From: Rhizobium sp. WYCCWR10014 | GTDB taxonomy: Bacteria; Pseudomonadota; Alphaproteobacteria; Rhizobiales; Rhizobiaceae | NCBI RefSeq assembly: GCF_001657485.1 | Contig: NZ_LXFU01000033.1 | Coordinates: forward strand, 1 to 59,314 | Direction of reading: 5' to 3' | Length of the DNA: 59,314 bases | Shown: in pieces, positions 29,755-37,499 of the stretch | How the letters are laid out: each line of letters opens with the position of its first letter | Position numbering within the stretch: the stretch's first letter is position 1 | Notes under the pieces: model-generated | Seen by the model: the letters and a program-made list of their open reading frames with translations, nothing else | Database searches by the model: none | Told to the model about the DNA's origin: nothing | Program-made: the position numbers and the translations under genes

Positions 29755-30362
29755 TGCAATCGCTCTATGTCGAAGGCAACAGCGTCATGCACCGGCTTTC
29801 GCCGCGGCTAAAGCTGTTGTCGCTGACGGTCTTCGGCGTCCTCCTGTTCATCAGCGACAACCTCATCCTGCTCTCGATCGCCGTGCTGCTGACGGCGGCT
29901 CTCTATAGCATGGTCGGCCTGCCGCTTGCCGATGCCCTCAGGCGGCTGCGACCGATCTTCCTGACGATCGCGGTCGTCGCACTCTTCAACCTCATCTTCA
30001 ATCCCTGGCAGGAGGCGCTCGTGCCGCTGCTGCGGCTGACGGCGTTGATGCTGCTTGCCGCCACCGTGACGGCGACGACCTCGATCACCGAGTTCATCGA
30101 CGAGGTGACGGCGCTTGCCCGCCCGCTCGAACGCACCGGCTGGGTGCAGGCCGACGATATCGGCCTGGCGCTGGGGCTGGTGCTGCGCTTCGTGCCGGAG
30201 ATCGTCGGCCGTTATCAGGCGATCCGCGAGGCGCATAAGGCACGCGGGCTGAAGGTCCGGCCGACAACGCTGCTTGCGCCGCTGATCATCCTGACGCTCA
30301 AGGACGCGGATAATATCGCCGCGGCGATTGACGCGCGCGGCATTCGGCGGCATGTGAGTTAA
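29754..30362 (+). CDS. bioN: biotin transporter transmembrane protein BioN
   Basis: T component of the biotin ECF transporter, 202 residues with four to five membrane helices. The two coupling-helix Ala-Arg-Gly motifs typical of EcfT can be recognised as KARGLKV and DARGIRR near the C-terminus (about 163 and 193). Its ATG shares one base with the bioM stop (TGATG), so the two subunits are translated together. Confidence 0.92.
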   Translation: MQSLYVEGNSVMHRLSPRLKLLSLTVFGVLLFISDNLILLSIAVLLTAALYSMVGLPLADALRRLRPIFLTIAVVALFNLIFNPWQEALVPLLRLTALMLLAATVTATTSITEFIDEVTALARPLERTGWVQADDIGLALGLVLRFVPEIVGRYQAIREAHKARGLKVRPTTLLAPLIILTLKDADNIAAAIDARGIRRHVS

Positions 30363-30383
30363 CGATTGATAAACACGGAATTC

Positions 30384-30950
30384 ATGATGAGCACTCGCGA
30401 TCTCGTTCTTACCGCCCTCTTTGCCGCGATCATCGTGGCGCTCGGCCTGCTGCCGCCGATCTCGCTCGGCTTCATTCCGGTGCCGATCACCGCCCAATCC
30501 CTCGGCGTCATGATGGCCGGCGTCGTGCTCGGCGCCCGGCGCGGCGCAATTGCCGTGCTGATCGTGCTGGTGCTGGTGGCAATCGGCCTGCCGGTGCTTT
30601 CCGGCGGCCGCGGCGGGCTTGCGATCTTCGCGTCGCCAACGGCCGGCTTCCTGATCGGCTGGATCTTTGCCGCCTTCGTCACCGGCTATCTCAGCGAGCG
30701 GCTGGTCAACGAACAGCAATCCGGACTGGTGCAGACGGTGAGCTTCTTCCTTACCGCCATGGCCGGCGGCATCGTCGTGCTCTACGCTTTCGGCATCGCC
30801 TATCTCGCAATCGTCGCCGGCCTCGGCTTCCAGAAAGCCTTCGTCGGCTCGATGGCCTTCATTCCGGGTGACGTTATCAAGGCCTTCGTCGCAGCCCTGC
30901 TCGGCCGCGCCGTCATGGTCGGCTATCCCCTGCTGCCGTCGCGCGCCTGA
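30384..30950 (+). CDS. bioY: biotin transporter substrate-binding protein BioY
   Basis: S component that captures biotin in the membrane; 188 residues, six helices. The family motif VPITAQSLGVMMAGVVLGARRG lies near residues 33-54 (as PVPITAQSLGVM onward), with GGRGGLAIFASPTAGFLIG at about 78. I choose ATG 30384 (MMSTRDLVL); a TTG at 30366 is possible. A hairpin terminator-like structure follows at 30980. Confidence 0.93.
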   Translation: MMSTRDLVLTALFAAIIVALGLLPPISLGFIPVPITAQSLGVMMAGVVLGARRGAIAVLIVLVLVAIGLPVLSGGRGGLAIFASPTAGFLIGWIFAAFVTGYLSERLVNEQQSGLVQTVSFFLTAMAGGIVVLYAFGIAYLAIVAGLGFQKAFVGSMAFIPGDVIKAFVAALLGRAVMVGYPLLPSRA

Positions 30951-30979
30951 CGCATAGACCGGTCTTGTCCGGTGAATAC

Positions 30980-31005
30980 CCCAACGGCCCTTCGGGGCCG
31001 TTGGG
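30980..31005 (+). terminator. hairpin at the end of bioMNY
   Basis: CCCAACGGCCC (30980-30990), a TTCG tetraloop, and GGGCCGTTGGG (30995-31005): an 11-bp perfect stem. It is followed by CTTAAAG and not a T-run, so termination may be partial or rho-assisted. Confidence 0.75.
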
Positions 31006-31123
31006 CTTAAAGACATAGAACCTATGCGAAAGCCTTCACCAGGCGTTCCGCCGGTCCGCATGAACGGAAACTTCCAAACTTTCTTTTCATTTTTCCGCAA
31101 TGAACATCCCCGAAGGAGAAATC

Positions 31124-31636
31124 ATGCGAGGCGACCAGCAGGAGGAGATGGCTGCCTGGTTCCGCTCGCTGGATCCTGTCCAGCCGAAGGACTTGGTCGG
31201 CCTCTGGAGCGGCGCCGGTATTCCGTCGGATCATCCACTGGACGGCGTGCTCGAGAATCTCAACTGGTTTGGCAAGCGCTTCCATGCCGACATGAGGGCG
31301 GACGCCCTGCTCTTCACGTGGAGACCGGGCCGACTCGTGGCGCTCGAGCCAAGCTTCTTACCCATCAGGCTGGCGATCAAGATAGCACCCTTTGGCCGCA
31401 CGTTCGTCGCCCGCAGCTGGTTCTCCTACCTGCAGAAGCTGCTTCGAGCGAGAGGCACGACCGCTTCGTTACGGCTTCAGGCCTTCGACGGCATTGAAAC
31501 GGCTGCGATGATCTACGACAAACAGCCGATCGTCGACTACTTCCGGAGGATTGACGATGACGAGATTGCCGGAATGATGTGCGTTCGCGACGACCCTCGG
31601 CGATTCTTCTTCAAGCTCCATAGAGTAACGGACTGA
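31124..31636 (+). CDS. DUF4334 / GXWXG domain protein
   Basis: A 170-residue protein with the N-terminal GXWXG motif (LVGLWSGAGIPSDHPLDGVL) and a C-terminal DUF4334 region with MIYDKQPIVDYFRRIDDDEI and DPRRFFFKLHRV. Members are soluble, lipocalin-like and uncharacterised. ATG 31124 has an excellent AAGGAGAAATC; the earlier in-frame ATG at 31100 does not. It lies 87 bases upstream of the RsbQ-like gene in the same direction, so it may belong to that module. Confidence 0.8.
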   Translation: MRGDQQEEMAAWFRSLDPVQPKDLVGLWSGAGIPSDHPLDGVLENLNWFGKRFHADMRADALLFTWRPGRLVALEPSFLPIRLAIKIAPFGRTFVARSWFSYLQKLLRARGTTASLRLQAFDGIETAAMIYDKQPIVDYFRRIDDDEIAGMMCVRDDPRRFFFKLHRVTD

Positions 31637-31723
31637 GGTATGAAGCAAAGGGCTGGCGCCTGGATAATCTTTCCTCAATCCAAAACAGGCTGAGCGTGCT
31701 ATGAAAGCAGGGAAGAGGACGAG

Positions 31724-32515
31724 ATGACCGTCATCGATCGAAATCATGTTCAAATCCGGGGCGATGGCCAGCGTGCGATGATCTTTTCGCATGGATTCGG
31801 GTGCGATCAGAATATGTGGCGTTTCGTGGCTCCGGCCTTCGAAGGCGACTTCAAGACAGTGCTGTTCGATCATGTTGGCGCAGGACGATCCGATCTCACC
31901 GCTTATGATGCGGGAAAGTATTCTTCATTGTCTGGTTATGCGGATGACCTCGTGGAAATTTGCCGCGCGCTTGGCCTGACGCAAACGGTCTTCGTCGGGC
32001 ACTCCGTCAGCGCGATGATTGGCGTCATCGCGTCGCTTAAGGCACCCGAACTGTTTGAAAGCCTGGTCCTTGTCGGGCCGTCGCCGCGCTATATCAACGA
32101 CGGCGATTATATCGGCGGCTTCAGCGCGGCTGAGATAGACGAACTCCTGACATCGTTGGATGACAATCACTTGGGGTGGTCTGCCGCCATGGCGCCCGCC
32201 ATCATGGGCAATCCGGATCGACCGGAACTTAGCGAAGAGCTGACAAATAGTTTCTGCCGTACCGATCCAGAGATCGCCAAGGCATTCGCACGGGTGACAT
32301 TCACCTCAGACAATCGCCGCGACCTTCCGCAGGTCACCGCCAGAACGCTGATCCTTCAATGCCGCGATGATATCATCGCCTCCGAAGAGGTCGGTGAATT
32401 CGTCCATCAGCAGGTCCCGAATAGTCAATTGGTCGTGCTGAATGCGAGTGGCCACTGTCCTAACCTCAGCGCTCCCGACGAGGTCATCTCTGCAATCCGG
32501 CGGTTCGTCCGATGA
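31724..32515 (+). CDS. RsbQ-like alpha/beta hydrolase
   Basis: A 263-residue alpha/beta hydrolase close in form to RsbQ, KAI2 and D14. The nucleophile is S94 in GHSVSAMIG, the acid D216 in CRDD, the base H244 in SGHCPN; their spacing nearly equals that of Bacillus RsbQ (S96, D219, H247). Oxyanion-type HGFGCDQNMW lies near 23. In B. subtilis RsbQ feeds an unknown hydrophobic ligand signal to the PAS phosphatase RsbP. Here it overlaps a PAS histidine kinase gene by four bases (ATGA), so a parallel pairing is likely. Confidence 0.87.
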   Translation: MTVIDRNHVQIRGDGQRAMIFSHGFGCDQNMWRFVAPAFEGDFKTVLFDHVGAGRSDLTAYDAGKYSSLSGYADDLVEICRALGLTQTVFVGHSVSAMIGVIASLKAPELFESLVLVGPSPRYINDGDYIGGFSAAEIDELLTSLDDNHLGWSAAMAPAIMGNPDRPELSEELTNSFCRTDPEIAKAFARVTFTSDNRRDLPQVTARTLILQCRDDIIASEEVGEFVHQQVPNSQLVVLNASGHCPNLSAPDEVISAIRRFVR

Positions 32516-33651
32516 GCGGTCCCGACACGCAGATCTCCATGCCGGCGGAAGACCTTGAGGATTTGTACGAGAACGCGCCATGCGGCTATCTTTCGCTGCA
32601 GCCGGACGGACGCATCGTCAAGGTGAACAAAACGCTGTCGACCTGGATCGGCATGCCTGCCGAGCAACTGCATGGCAAACGACTTCACGACCTGCTCAAC
32701 ACCTCGGGCCGTATATTCTATGAAACCCATTTTGCGCCTCTGCTGCGCATGCAAGGGTTTTTCAACGAGGTTGCCCTCGATCTTGTGGCGGCGGACGGCA
32801 GACGGTTGCCTGTGCTCGCCAATGCCATGGAAAGACGTGCAGAAGACGGTGCCCTGCTTTTCACCCGGGTGACGATGTTCCAGGCTGCCGAGCGTCGCCG
32901 TTATGAACGGGAGCTGGTCGAAGCGCGCGCGGCGGCGGACACGGCCGGCGCCATCGTCAAATCCCAGCTCGACTTCGAACAGCAAACCGCCGAGTTGCGG
33001 GAGCAGTTCATCGCCATCCTTGGCCATGACCTGCGCAACCCGCTTGCCTCGATTACCGCTGCGGGGCGTATGTTGCGAAAGGAAGAGCAGACCGATCGCT
33101 CGATCAAAGTTCTCGATTTGATGCAGGGCAGCGTCGTTCGCATGTCTGGCCTGATCGACAACGTGCTCGACTTCGCGCGTGCAAGATTGGGTGGCGGCAT
33201 CGTGCTCGACAGGCGAGCGGAGCAGCTCGAGCCGATCCTGCGGCAGGTCATCGAAGAACTCCGCTATAGTCACCTCGACCGCGCAATTGAGGTGCGCATC
33301 GAATTGGACGGCCCTATAAGTTGCGACAGCAGCCGGATTGGCCAGCTGGTGTCTAATCTCTTGGGAAATGCCCTCACCCATGGGACGCCGGACGAACCGG
33401 TGCGGCTATCGGCGGCAACCGTCGACGGAAAACTGGAGCTTTGGATCGCCAATGGCGGCGCTCCTATTTCCAGCGATGCGATGACACGGCTTTTCCAGCC
33501 TTTCTTCAAAGGCGAAGCCGGCACAAGTCAAAGAGGATTGGGGCTGGGTCTGCATATCGCTTCGGAAATCGCCCGCGCCCATGGTGGGACGATCACGGTC
33601 AGTTCCGATGACAAGGAGACACGTTTCACCTTTGTGATGCCCTTGGATTGA
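32512..33651 (+). CDS. PAS-domain sensor histidine kinase
   Basis: A 379-residue soluble kinase without membrane helix. An N-terminal PAS (about 12-125) resembles the RsbP type (ENAPCGYLSLQPDGRIVKVN). A coiled-coil linker (about 125-165) leads to HisKA with H172 in LGHDLRNPLAS and an HATPase with the N box LLGNALTHG (N286) and the G box RGLGLGLHIA. No receiver domain or response regulator gene is adjacent, so its partner is elsewhere. It overlaps the RsbQ-like gene, which suggests that the hydrolase supplies its signal. Confidence 0.9.
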   Translation: MSGPDTQISMPAEDLEDLYENAPCGYLSLQPDGRIVKVNKTLSTWIGMPAEQLHGKRLHDLLNTSGRIFYETHFAPLLRMQGFFNEVALDLVAADGRRLPVLANAMERRAEDGALLFTRVTMFQAAERRRYERELVEARAAADTAGAIVKSQLDFEQQTAELREQFIAILGHDLRNPLASITAAGRMLRKEEQTDRSIKVLDLMQGSVVRMSGLIDNVLDFARARLGGGIVLDRRAEQLEPILRQVIEELRYSHLDRAIEVRIELDGPISCDSSRIGQLVSNLLGNALTHGTPDEPVRLSAATVDGKLELWIANGGAPISSDAMTRLFQPFFKGEAGTSQRGLGLGLHIASEIARAHGGTITVSSDDKETRFTFVMPLD

Positions 33652-33725
33652 ACCGACCTGCACAGCTGCGCCGGCATGGCCAAACGTTCCAGTCGATTGT
33701 CGGCCCGGCCCAAAATCCGGGCAAC

Positions 33726-33746
33726 AAAAAACCGCCTTGAGGCGGT
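33726..33746 (-). terminator. terminator of the small Gly-rich gene
   Basis: On the minus strand ACCGCC, TCAA, GGCGGT followed by five T. It lies 28 bases after the stop of the small gene at 33774. In the plus direction it may also mark the end of the histidine kinase transcript, but without a T-run. Confidence 0.8.
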
Positions 33747-33773
33747 CGGGCATTCTATCGATTTCAGTTTTAT

Positions 33774-33986
33774 TTAGTCTCCTCCTCCACCATCTCCGCC
33801 ACCGCCGTCACAGTCGCCTGAGGCGTCGAACCAGCCTCCACCTCCATCGCCGGAGCTTCCTGAACTGCCCGACCTGCGCTTGGTGTTTGCGGTGGTCCGG
33901 GCGGTGCGCCCTCCTGCTGTCCCGGTGATCAGGGCAAACAGGCCAAAGCCTGCGATGAGCATGGTAGTCATAAGAAATATACTCAA
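33774..33986 (-). CDS. small membrane protein with Gly/Asp-rich tail
   Basis: A 70-residue protein: one hydrophobic helix (MTTMLIAGFGLFALITGT, residues 6-23), a basic stretch with RTARTTANTKRRSG, and a tail rich in Gly, Ser and Asp with one cysteine (GDGGGGWFDASGDCDGGGGD). The start is TTG 33986, and a very good GAAGGAGACTGA lies just upstream. A terminator follows. Tails of this kind occur in other small bacterial membrane proteins of unknown role. I infer that it is expressed from the ribosome site and terminator; function unknown. Confidence 0.7.
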   Translation of the reverse strand: MSIFLMTTMLIAGFGLFALITGTAGGRTARTTANTKRRSGSSGSSGDGGGGWFDASGDCDGGGGDGGGGD

Positions 33987-34101
33987 TCAGTCTCCTTCGT
34001 TTGTTTCAGGAAATCTTGTTTCCTGACTAAAATAGTAGATTATTTTCCCGCTCCCGGAAATAGCCTGAATATGAAACTTTCATGACATTCTGGGGCACGT
34101 C

Positions 34102-34134
34102 AAAACTCTGCGCTGCCTCAGTTGCAGCGCAGAG
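34102..34134 (-). terminator. terminator of the MetRS gene
   Basis: CTCTGCGCTGC pairs over 11 bp with GCAGCGCAGAG around a 7-base loop, followed on the minus strand by TTTTGA. It starts four bases after the stop of the MetRS gene. Confidence 0.9.
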
Positions 34135-34138
34135 AATT

Positions 34139-35683
34139 TCAAGCCGCCGCTCTTTGCGGAAAGAGGACGGCTTGCGGAGCGGCTTTGACCCCGCCCACGA
34201 TCAAGGGGTCCCGATAGAGGCGAGGCGACGCTATTCCCAGCCTCGAATGCAGCTTTGCGGCCGAGCTGGGCAGGAACGGCAGGAGGGAGCGGGCAATGAT
34301 CGCAAGGCCGTGGACCTGCTCGGCCAGGGAGGCGCCGAGGCGCGCAGTGGTCGTCTTTCGATCCTCCGGCGAGAGATCGCCAAGCAGGGCTTTTGCATCC
34401 GCCCACGGCGCGCGTTGTGTAAACCGTCTGTTCGCCTCGCCGATAAACTCGAAGATATCCGCGAGGCCGACATGGAGTTCGTAGGCATCGAAGGCTTCAG
34501 CCACCTTCCCCGGAAGGCGGGCAGCCTCGTCTACGAACGCGCTGTCCGGCACGGGCGGAACGATTCCGTCGAATGACGTGGACAGAAGCGCCAGCACCCG
34601 GTTGGCGAGATTTCCGAGCTGCCCGGCGAGCTCTCCCGACCAGGCGGCTTCCAGACGCTCATCTGAGAAATCGCCATCGTCACCCGAGCGTATATGCCGG
34701 AGCAGGTAATATCGCAGCGCGTCGGGCGTTTCGTAGGATTGGATGATGCGTTCTGGATCGATGCCGTTGCCGGCCGACTTGCCGATCTTCCGGCCGTCCA
34801 CCGTGACGTAGCCGTGCACCAGGATCGACGAAGGTGGCGGCAGGCCTGCGGATAGCAGGATGGCCGGCCAGTAGATGGCGTGGAATTTGGAGATGCCCTT
34901 GCCGACGACGTGGATGCGTTGGCCGCCGTTCCAATAGCGCTGCAAGAGGGATTCATCGGACCCGTGGCCGAGACCTGTGAGATAGTTCGCCAGCGCATCG
35001 AACCAGACATAGACGACCTCATCCCCATCGGGGACGGGCACGCCCCAGCCGCGCGCCCGCTCAGAACTGCGCGACACGCTGATGTCGGTCAGGCCACGCC
35101 GCAGCTGGGCAAGTATTTCGTTGCGCCGATGGGCGGGAACGATCCGAAGCTCCCCGGTCTCGACAAGCTCAAGCAGCCGATCGCCATATCGCGAGAGACG
35201 GAAGAACCAGTTCTCCTCCCGGATGCTCTCAAGGGCGATGCCATGTTCCGGGCAGCGCCCGTCATCGAGTTCCGACGGCTCGTAGAATTGCTCGCAGCCG
35301 ACGCAATAGAGGCCCTCATAGGCCTTGCGATAGAGGTCGCCATTTTCAGCGCAGGCCCTCCACAAGGCGTGGACGCAGGCAATATGCCTCGGATCGCGCG
35401 ACGTGCGGACGAATTCCTCGTTGGAGATATCGAGCAGGCCGCCAAGGTGCTCGAACCTGTCTGCATTCGCATTGACGAAGTCCTTGACCGGCACTCCCGC
35501 GGCTTCCGCCGACCGGACATTCTTCAGGCTGTTGTCGTCGGTTCCGCACTGGAACCTGACGTCGTGGCCGAGAAGGCGAAAATGGCGGGCATAGGCATCG
35601 GCCTGGACGAGCTCGAGGGCAAAGCCCACGTGCGGCGCGGCATTCACATAGGGGATCGAGGTGGTGATGTAGATCTTGTTCAT
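34139..35683 (-). CDS. metG: methionyl-tRNA synthetase, divergent second type
   Basis: A 514-residue class I synthetase that charges tRNA-Met. The HIGH signature reads PHVGF (residues 17-21) and KMSKS reads KIGKS (near 299), both variants. A zinc knuckle YCVGCEQFY...RCPEHG lies near 127-147, followed by ENWFFRLSRY. The anticodon-binding part shows NRRFTQRAPW. The sequence lacks the usual alphaproteobacterial PHIGHAY and GTDEHG (here GTDDNS), so it looks like an extra or transferred enzyme; the housekeeping one should be elsewhere. ATG 35683 follows AAAGGAAACACCG. A Met-codon leader and attenuator precede it. Confidence 0.9.
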   Translation of the reverse strand: MNKIYITTSIPYVNAAPHVGFALELVQADAYARHFRLLGHDVRFQCGTDDNSLKNVRSAEAAGVPVKDFVNANADRFEHLGGLLDISNEEFVRTSRDPRHIACVHALWRACAENGDLYRKAYEGLYCVGCEQFYEPSELDDGRCPEHGIALESIREENWFFRLSRYGDRLLELVETGELRIVPAHRRNEILAQLRRGLTDISVSRSSERARGWGVPVPDGDEVVYVWFDALANYLTGLGHGSDESLLQRYWNGGQRIHVVGKGISKFHAIYWPAILLSAGLPPPSSILVHGYVTVDGRKIGKSAGNGIDPERIIQSYETPDALRYYLLRHIRSGDDGDFSDERLEAAWSGELAGQLGNLANRVLALLSTSFDGIVPPVPDSAFVDEAARLPGKVAEAFDAYELHVGLADIFEFIGEANRRFTQRAPWADAKALLGDLSPEDRKTTTARLGASLAEQVHGLAIIARSLLPFLPSSAAKLHSRLGIASPRLYRDPLIVGGVKAAPQAVLFPQRAAA

Positions 35684-35733
35684 CGGTGTTTCCTTTCGAA
35701 GGCTGTTTGCCCCGCGAGACGGATCGACCCATG

Positions 35734-35756
35734 AAAAGACCGCCTCGAGGGCGGTC
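35734..35756 (-). terminator. attenuator terminator upstream of MetRS
   Basis: On the minus strand GACCGCC (35756-35750), loop CTCGA, GGCGGTC (35744-35738), then TTTT (35737-35734). It lies between the leader peptide and the MetRS start (35683). Its 5' arm can instead pair with GGCGG at 35787-35783. Confidence 0.85.
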
Positions 35757-35760
35757 GCTG

Positions 35761-35787
35761 GTGCATTCTGGACGCACGAAACCCGCC
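35761..35787 (-). promoter_or_regulatory. putative antiterminator segment of the Met attenuator
   Basis: On the minus strand GGCGG (35787-35783) can pair with CCGCC (35754-35750), the 5' arm of the terminator. Between them GTGC (35777-35774) and GCAC (35764-35761) form an upper stem that would bring the two together. GGCGG also pairs with CCGC at 35802-35799 next to the leader Met codons, giving the 1:2, 2:3, 3:4 scheme of amino-acid operon attenuators. Pairings were found by eye; no energies were computed. Confidence 0.65.
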
Positions 35788-35790
35788 ACG

Positions 35791-35841
35791 CTATGAGCGC
35801 GGCATCATCATCACGAAAGTGCTGATCACGGTGTTGTCCAT
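35791..35841 (-). CDS. Met-rich leader peptide of the MetRS attenuator
   Basis: A 16-codon frame reading MDNTVISTFVMMMPRS, ending in TAG. Codons 11-13 are three consecutive ATGs (35811-35803). A TAGGAAAGTTGC ribosome site precedes its ATG. It lies 108 bases upstream of the MetRS ORF and just before a terminator. I infer that ribosome stalling at the Met codons, when charged tRNA-Met is short, lets the antiterminator form and MetRS be transcribed. Confidence 0.8.
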   Translation of the reverse strand: MDNTVISTFVMMMPRS

Positions 35842-35955
35842 GCAACTTTCCTAGCATCAAGGGCGGTTTCGGACAAGCGCGTTCGTCGATCCGGATGCGT
35901 TGGCCGCCGCGGGCATGACCTGCGGCGGAAAGCGATGGTTCCTGGCAGCCCGCCG

Positions 35956-37302
35956 TCACACCAGCCCGGGCACGACGAACACCAACCAGGCGACGATCGG
36001 GCCGATGATCGCGATGAGGGCACTGTAGATCAGCAACTGTCGCAGCACCTGCTCACGGCTGTCATCGGGTGCATTGGCGACGACAAGGGCGCCATTGGTG
36101 GAGAATGGGCTGGTATCGACGATCGTCGTCGAGATCGCGATCGCCGCGACCACACCGATGGCGCTGACATGTCCTTGCAGGAGGAACGGAACGGCGAGCG
36201 GGATGATCGCGCCGAGCAGAGCGGTCGAGGATGCAAAGGCCGAGACGATGGCGCCGGTAAAGCACAGCAGGAGCGCCACCAGCAACGGCATGCCGAGACT
36301 GGATATGCCGTTCGCCACGTAGTTGACCGTGCCGGCTTTCTCCATAACGCCGACATAGGTGATGATGCCTGATATCAGCAGCACGGTCGACCAGCTGACC
36401 TTGTCGATTGCTGCCTTCTGGGTCTTCGGTGACAGCAGCGCCAAGGCGACAGCCACGGTCATGGCGACGAGGCCAACGTTGAACTTGAAAACCAGGGCGC
36501 CGATGCCGAGCGCCGTCAGCCCGATCAGGGTGGTAATTCTCTCATTGTTCAGGCGCAATGTCGTCGCGGTATCAGCCGCCGTACCATAGGCATGCTCCCT
36601 GATCGGTTTTGCAGGCGTGCCGCCGTGACCTCTGATCGACTCCGATACGCCCTCGGGATGGAGTTCGGGCAAGGGGCCAAATGATGTGGGATCTTGCTTC
36701 ATCACCCTTGCGCCGCCGAAAATGAAGAAGACCAGCACCGCGATCGCCAGGTTGAAGAAGAAGCTGGAGAGAAACAGCGAGGTCGGCGCGAAAGGCAGGC
36801 CGGCCTTCGCAACGATCTGGTTGGTGATACCGCCATAGATGCTGATCGGCGAAAAGCCGCCTGCCTGCGCGCCATGGATCACCATCAGGCCCATCATGAC
36901 AGGGTGAATGCGGTACTGCACGGCAAAGCTCAACGCGACGGGTGCGAGAATGGCGACCGCGGCAGGCCCAAGTGCACCGAAACCGGTAATGATGGCGGCG
37001 ACCAGGAACATCACCCAGGGAATCAGCCCGATCCGCCCGCGCACCAGGCGGACGGCGCATTCGACGAGCCAGTCGATCGTGCCGTTGATCTGCGCGATGG
37101 CGAAGAGGTAGGTGACGGCGACGAGCGTCAGAAACAGATCACTCGGAAAGCCGGCGAAAATGTCGGTGGTTTTCATCCCGATGATCATCGAGCCGAGCAC
37201 GAAGGCGCCGGCAAAGGCAAGCGCACCCATGTTGATCGGCTGGATCGTCGCAATGATGAACATGGCGACCAACAGGCCTATGGCCAGTAATTCAATACCC
37301 AT
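35956..37302 (-). CDS. matC: malonate carrier MatC
   Basis: A 448-residue inner-membrane transporter with about twelve helices, in the MatC/ArsB-type (ion transporter) superfamily. The N-terminal MGIELLAIGLLVAMFIIATI begins helix 1, and GAQAGGFSPISIYGGI and SSTALLGAIIPLAVPFL resemble the paired re-entrant hairpins of this fold. It follows matA and matB and probably brings malonate in for them. ATG 37302 follows GGAGGGGAATC. A 176-base gap with a repeat separates it from matB. A GC-rich hairpin (35904-35928) without T-run lies downstream. Confidence 0.92.
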   Translation of the reverse strand: MGIELLAIGLLVAMFIIATIQPINMGALAFAGAFVLGSMIIGMKTTDIFAGFPSDLFLTLVAVTYLFAIAQINGTIDWLVECAVRLVRGRIGLIPWVMFLVAAIITGFGALGPAAVAILAPVALSFAVQYRIHPVMMGLMVIHGAQAGGFSPISIYGGITNQIVAKAGLPFAPTSLFLSSFFFNLAIAVLVFFIFGGARVMKQDPTSFGPLPELHPEGVSESIRGHGGTPAKPIREHAYGTAADTATTLRLNNERITTLIGLTALGIGALVFKFNVGLVAMTVAVALALLSPKTQKAAIDKVSWSTVLLISGIITYVGVMEKAGTVNYVANGISSLGMPLLVALLLCFTGAIVSAFASSTALLGAIIPLAVPFLLQGHVSAIGVVAAIAISTTIVDTSPFSTNGALVVANAPDDSREQVLRQLLIYSALIAIIGPIVAWLVFVVPGLV

Positions 37303-37455
37303 GATTCCCCTCCCTCCGACGCCTCCAGCGCCGTAGTTGTTGTGTTCAAGATTGATGCGGGATGTCGACGCACCCTCCTCCCAGAGGGCGCGGCCGCCTT
37401 CGAGCGGTTCAGCTTTTCATGGAAACGCGGAACCGCTCTAAGTTTTTGTTTTTAC

Positions 37456-37499
37456 GCAATTCCTTACGGAAAACCGCTTCACACTTTTCCTGGAATTGC
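37456..37499. repeat. double-stem rhizobial repeat at the matB 3' end
   Basis: Outer stem GCAATTCC (37456-37463) with GGAATTGC (37492-37499), inner stem GGAAAA (37468-37473) with TTTTCC (37485-37490), loop CCGCTTCACAC. I know this type of sequence as common in Rhizobium intergenic DNA. The last codons and the stop of matB lie within it. A related motif (GCGGTTCAGCTTTTCATGG) precedes it at 37406. The rest of 37303-37478 has no gene. Confidence 0.8.

Noticed and set aside
35904..35928. GC-rich hairpin after matC as a rho-independent terminator
   Set aside because: The stem is fair, but no T-run follows on the minus strand, so I leave it out as a terminator.
34139..35959. MetRS start at 35959, giving 606 residues
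   Set aside because: The extension runs through the leader peptide region, the terminator and the upstream region, and does not resemble MetRS. ATG 35683 has a good ribosome site.
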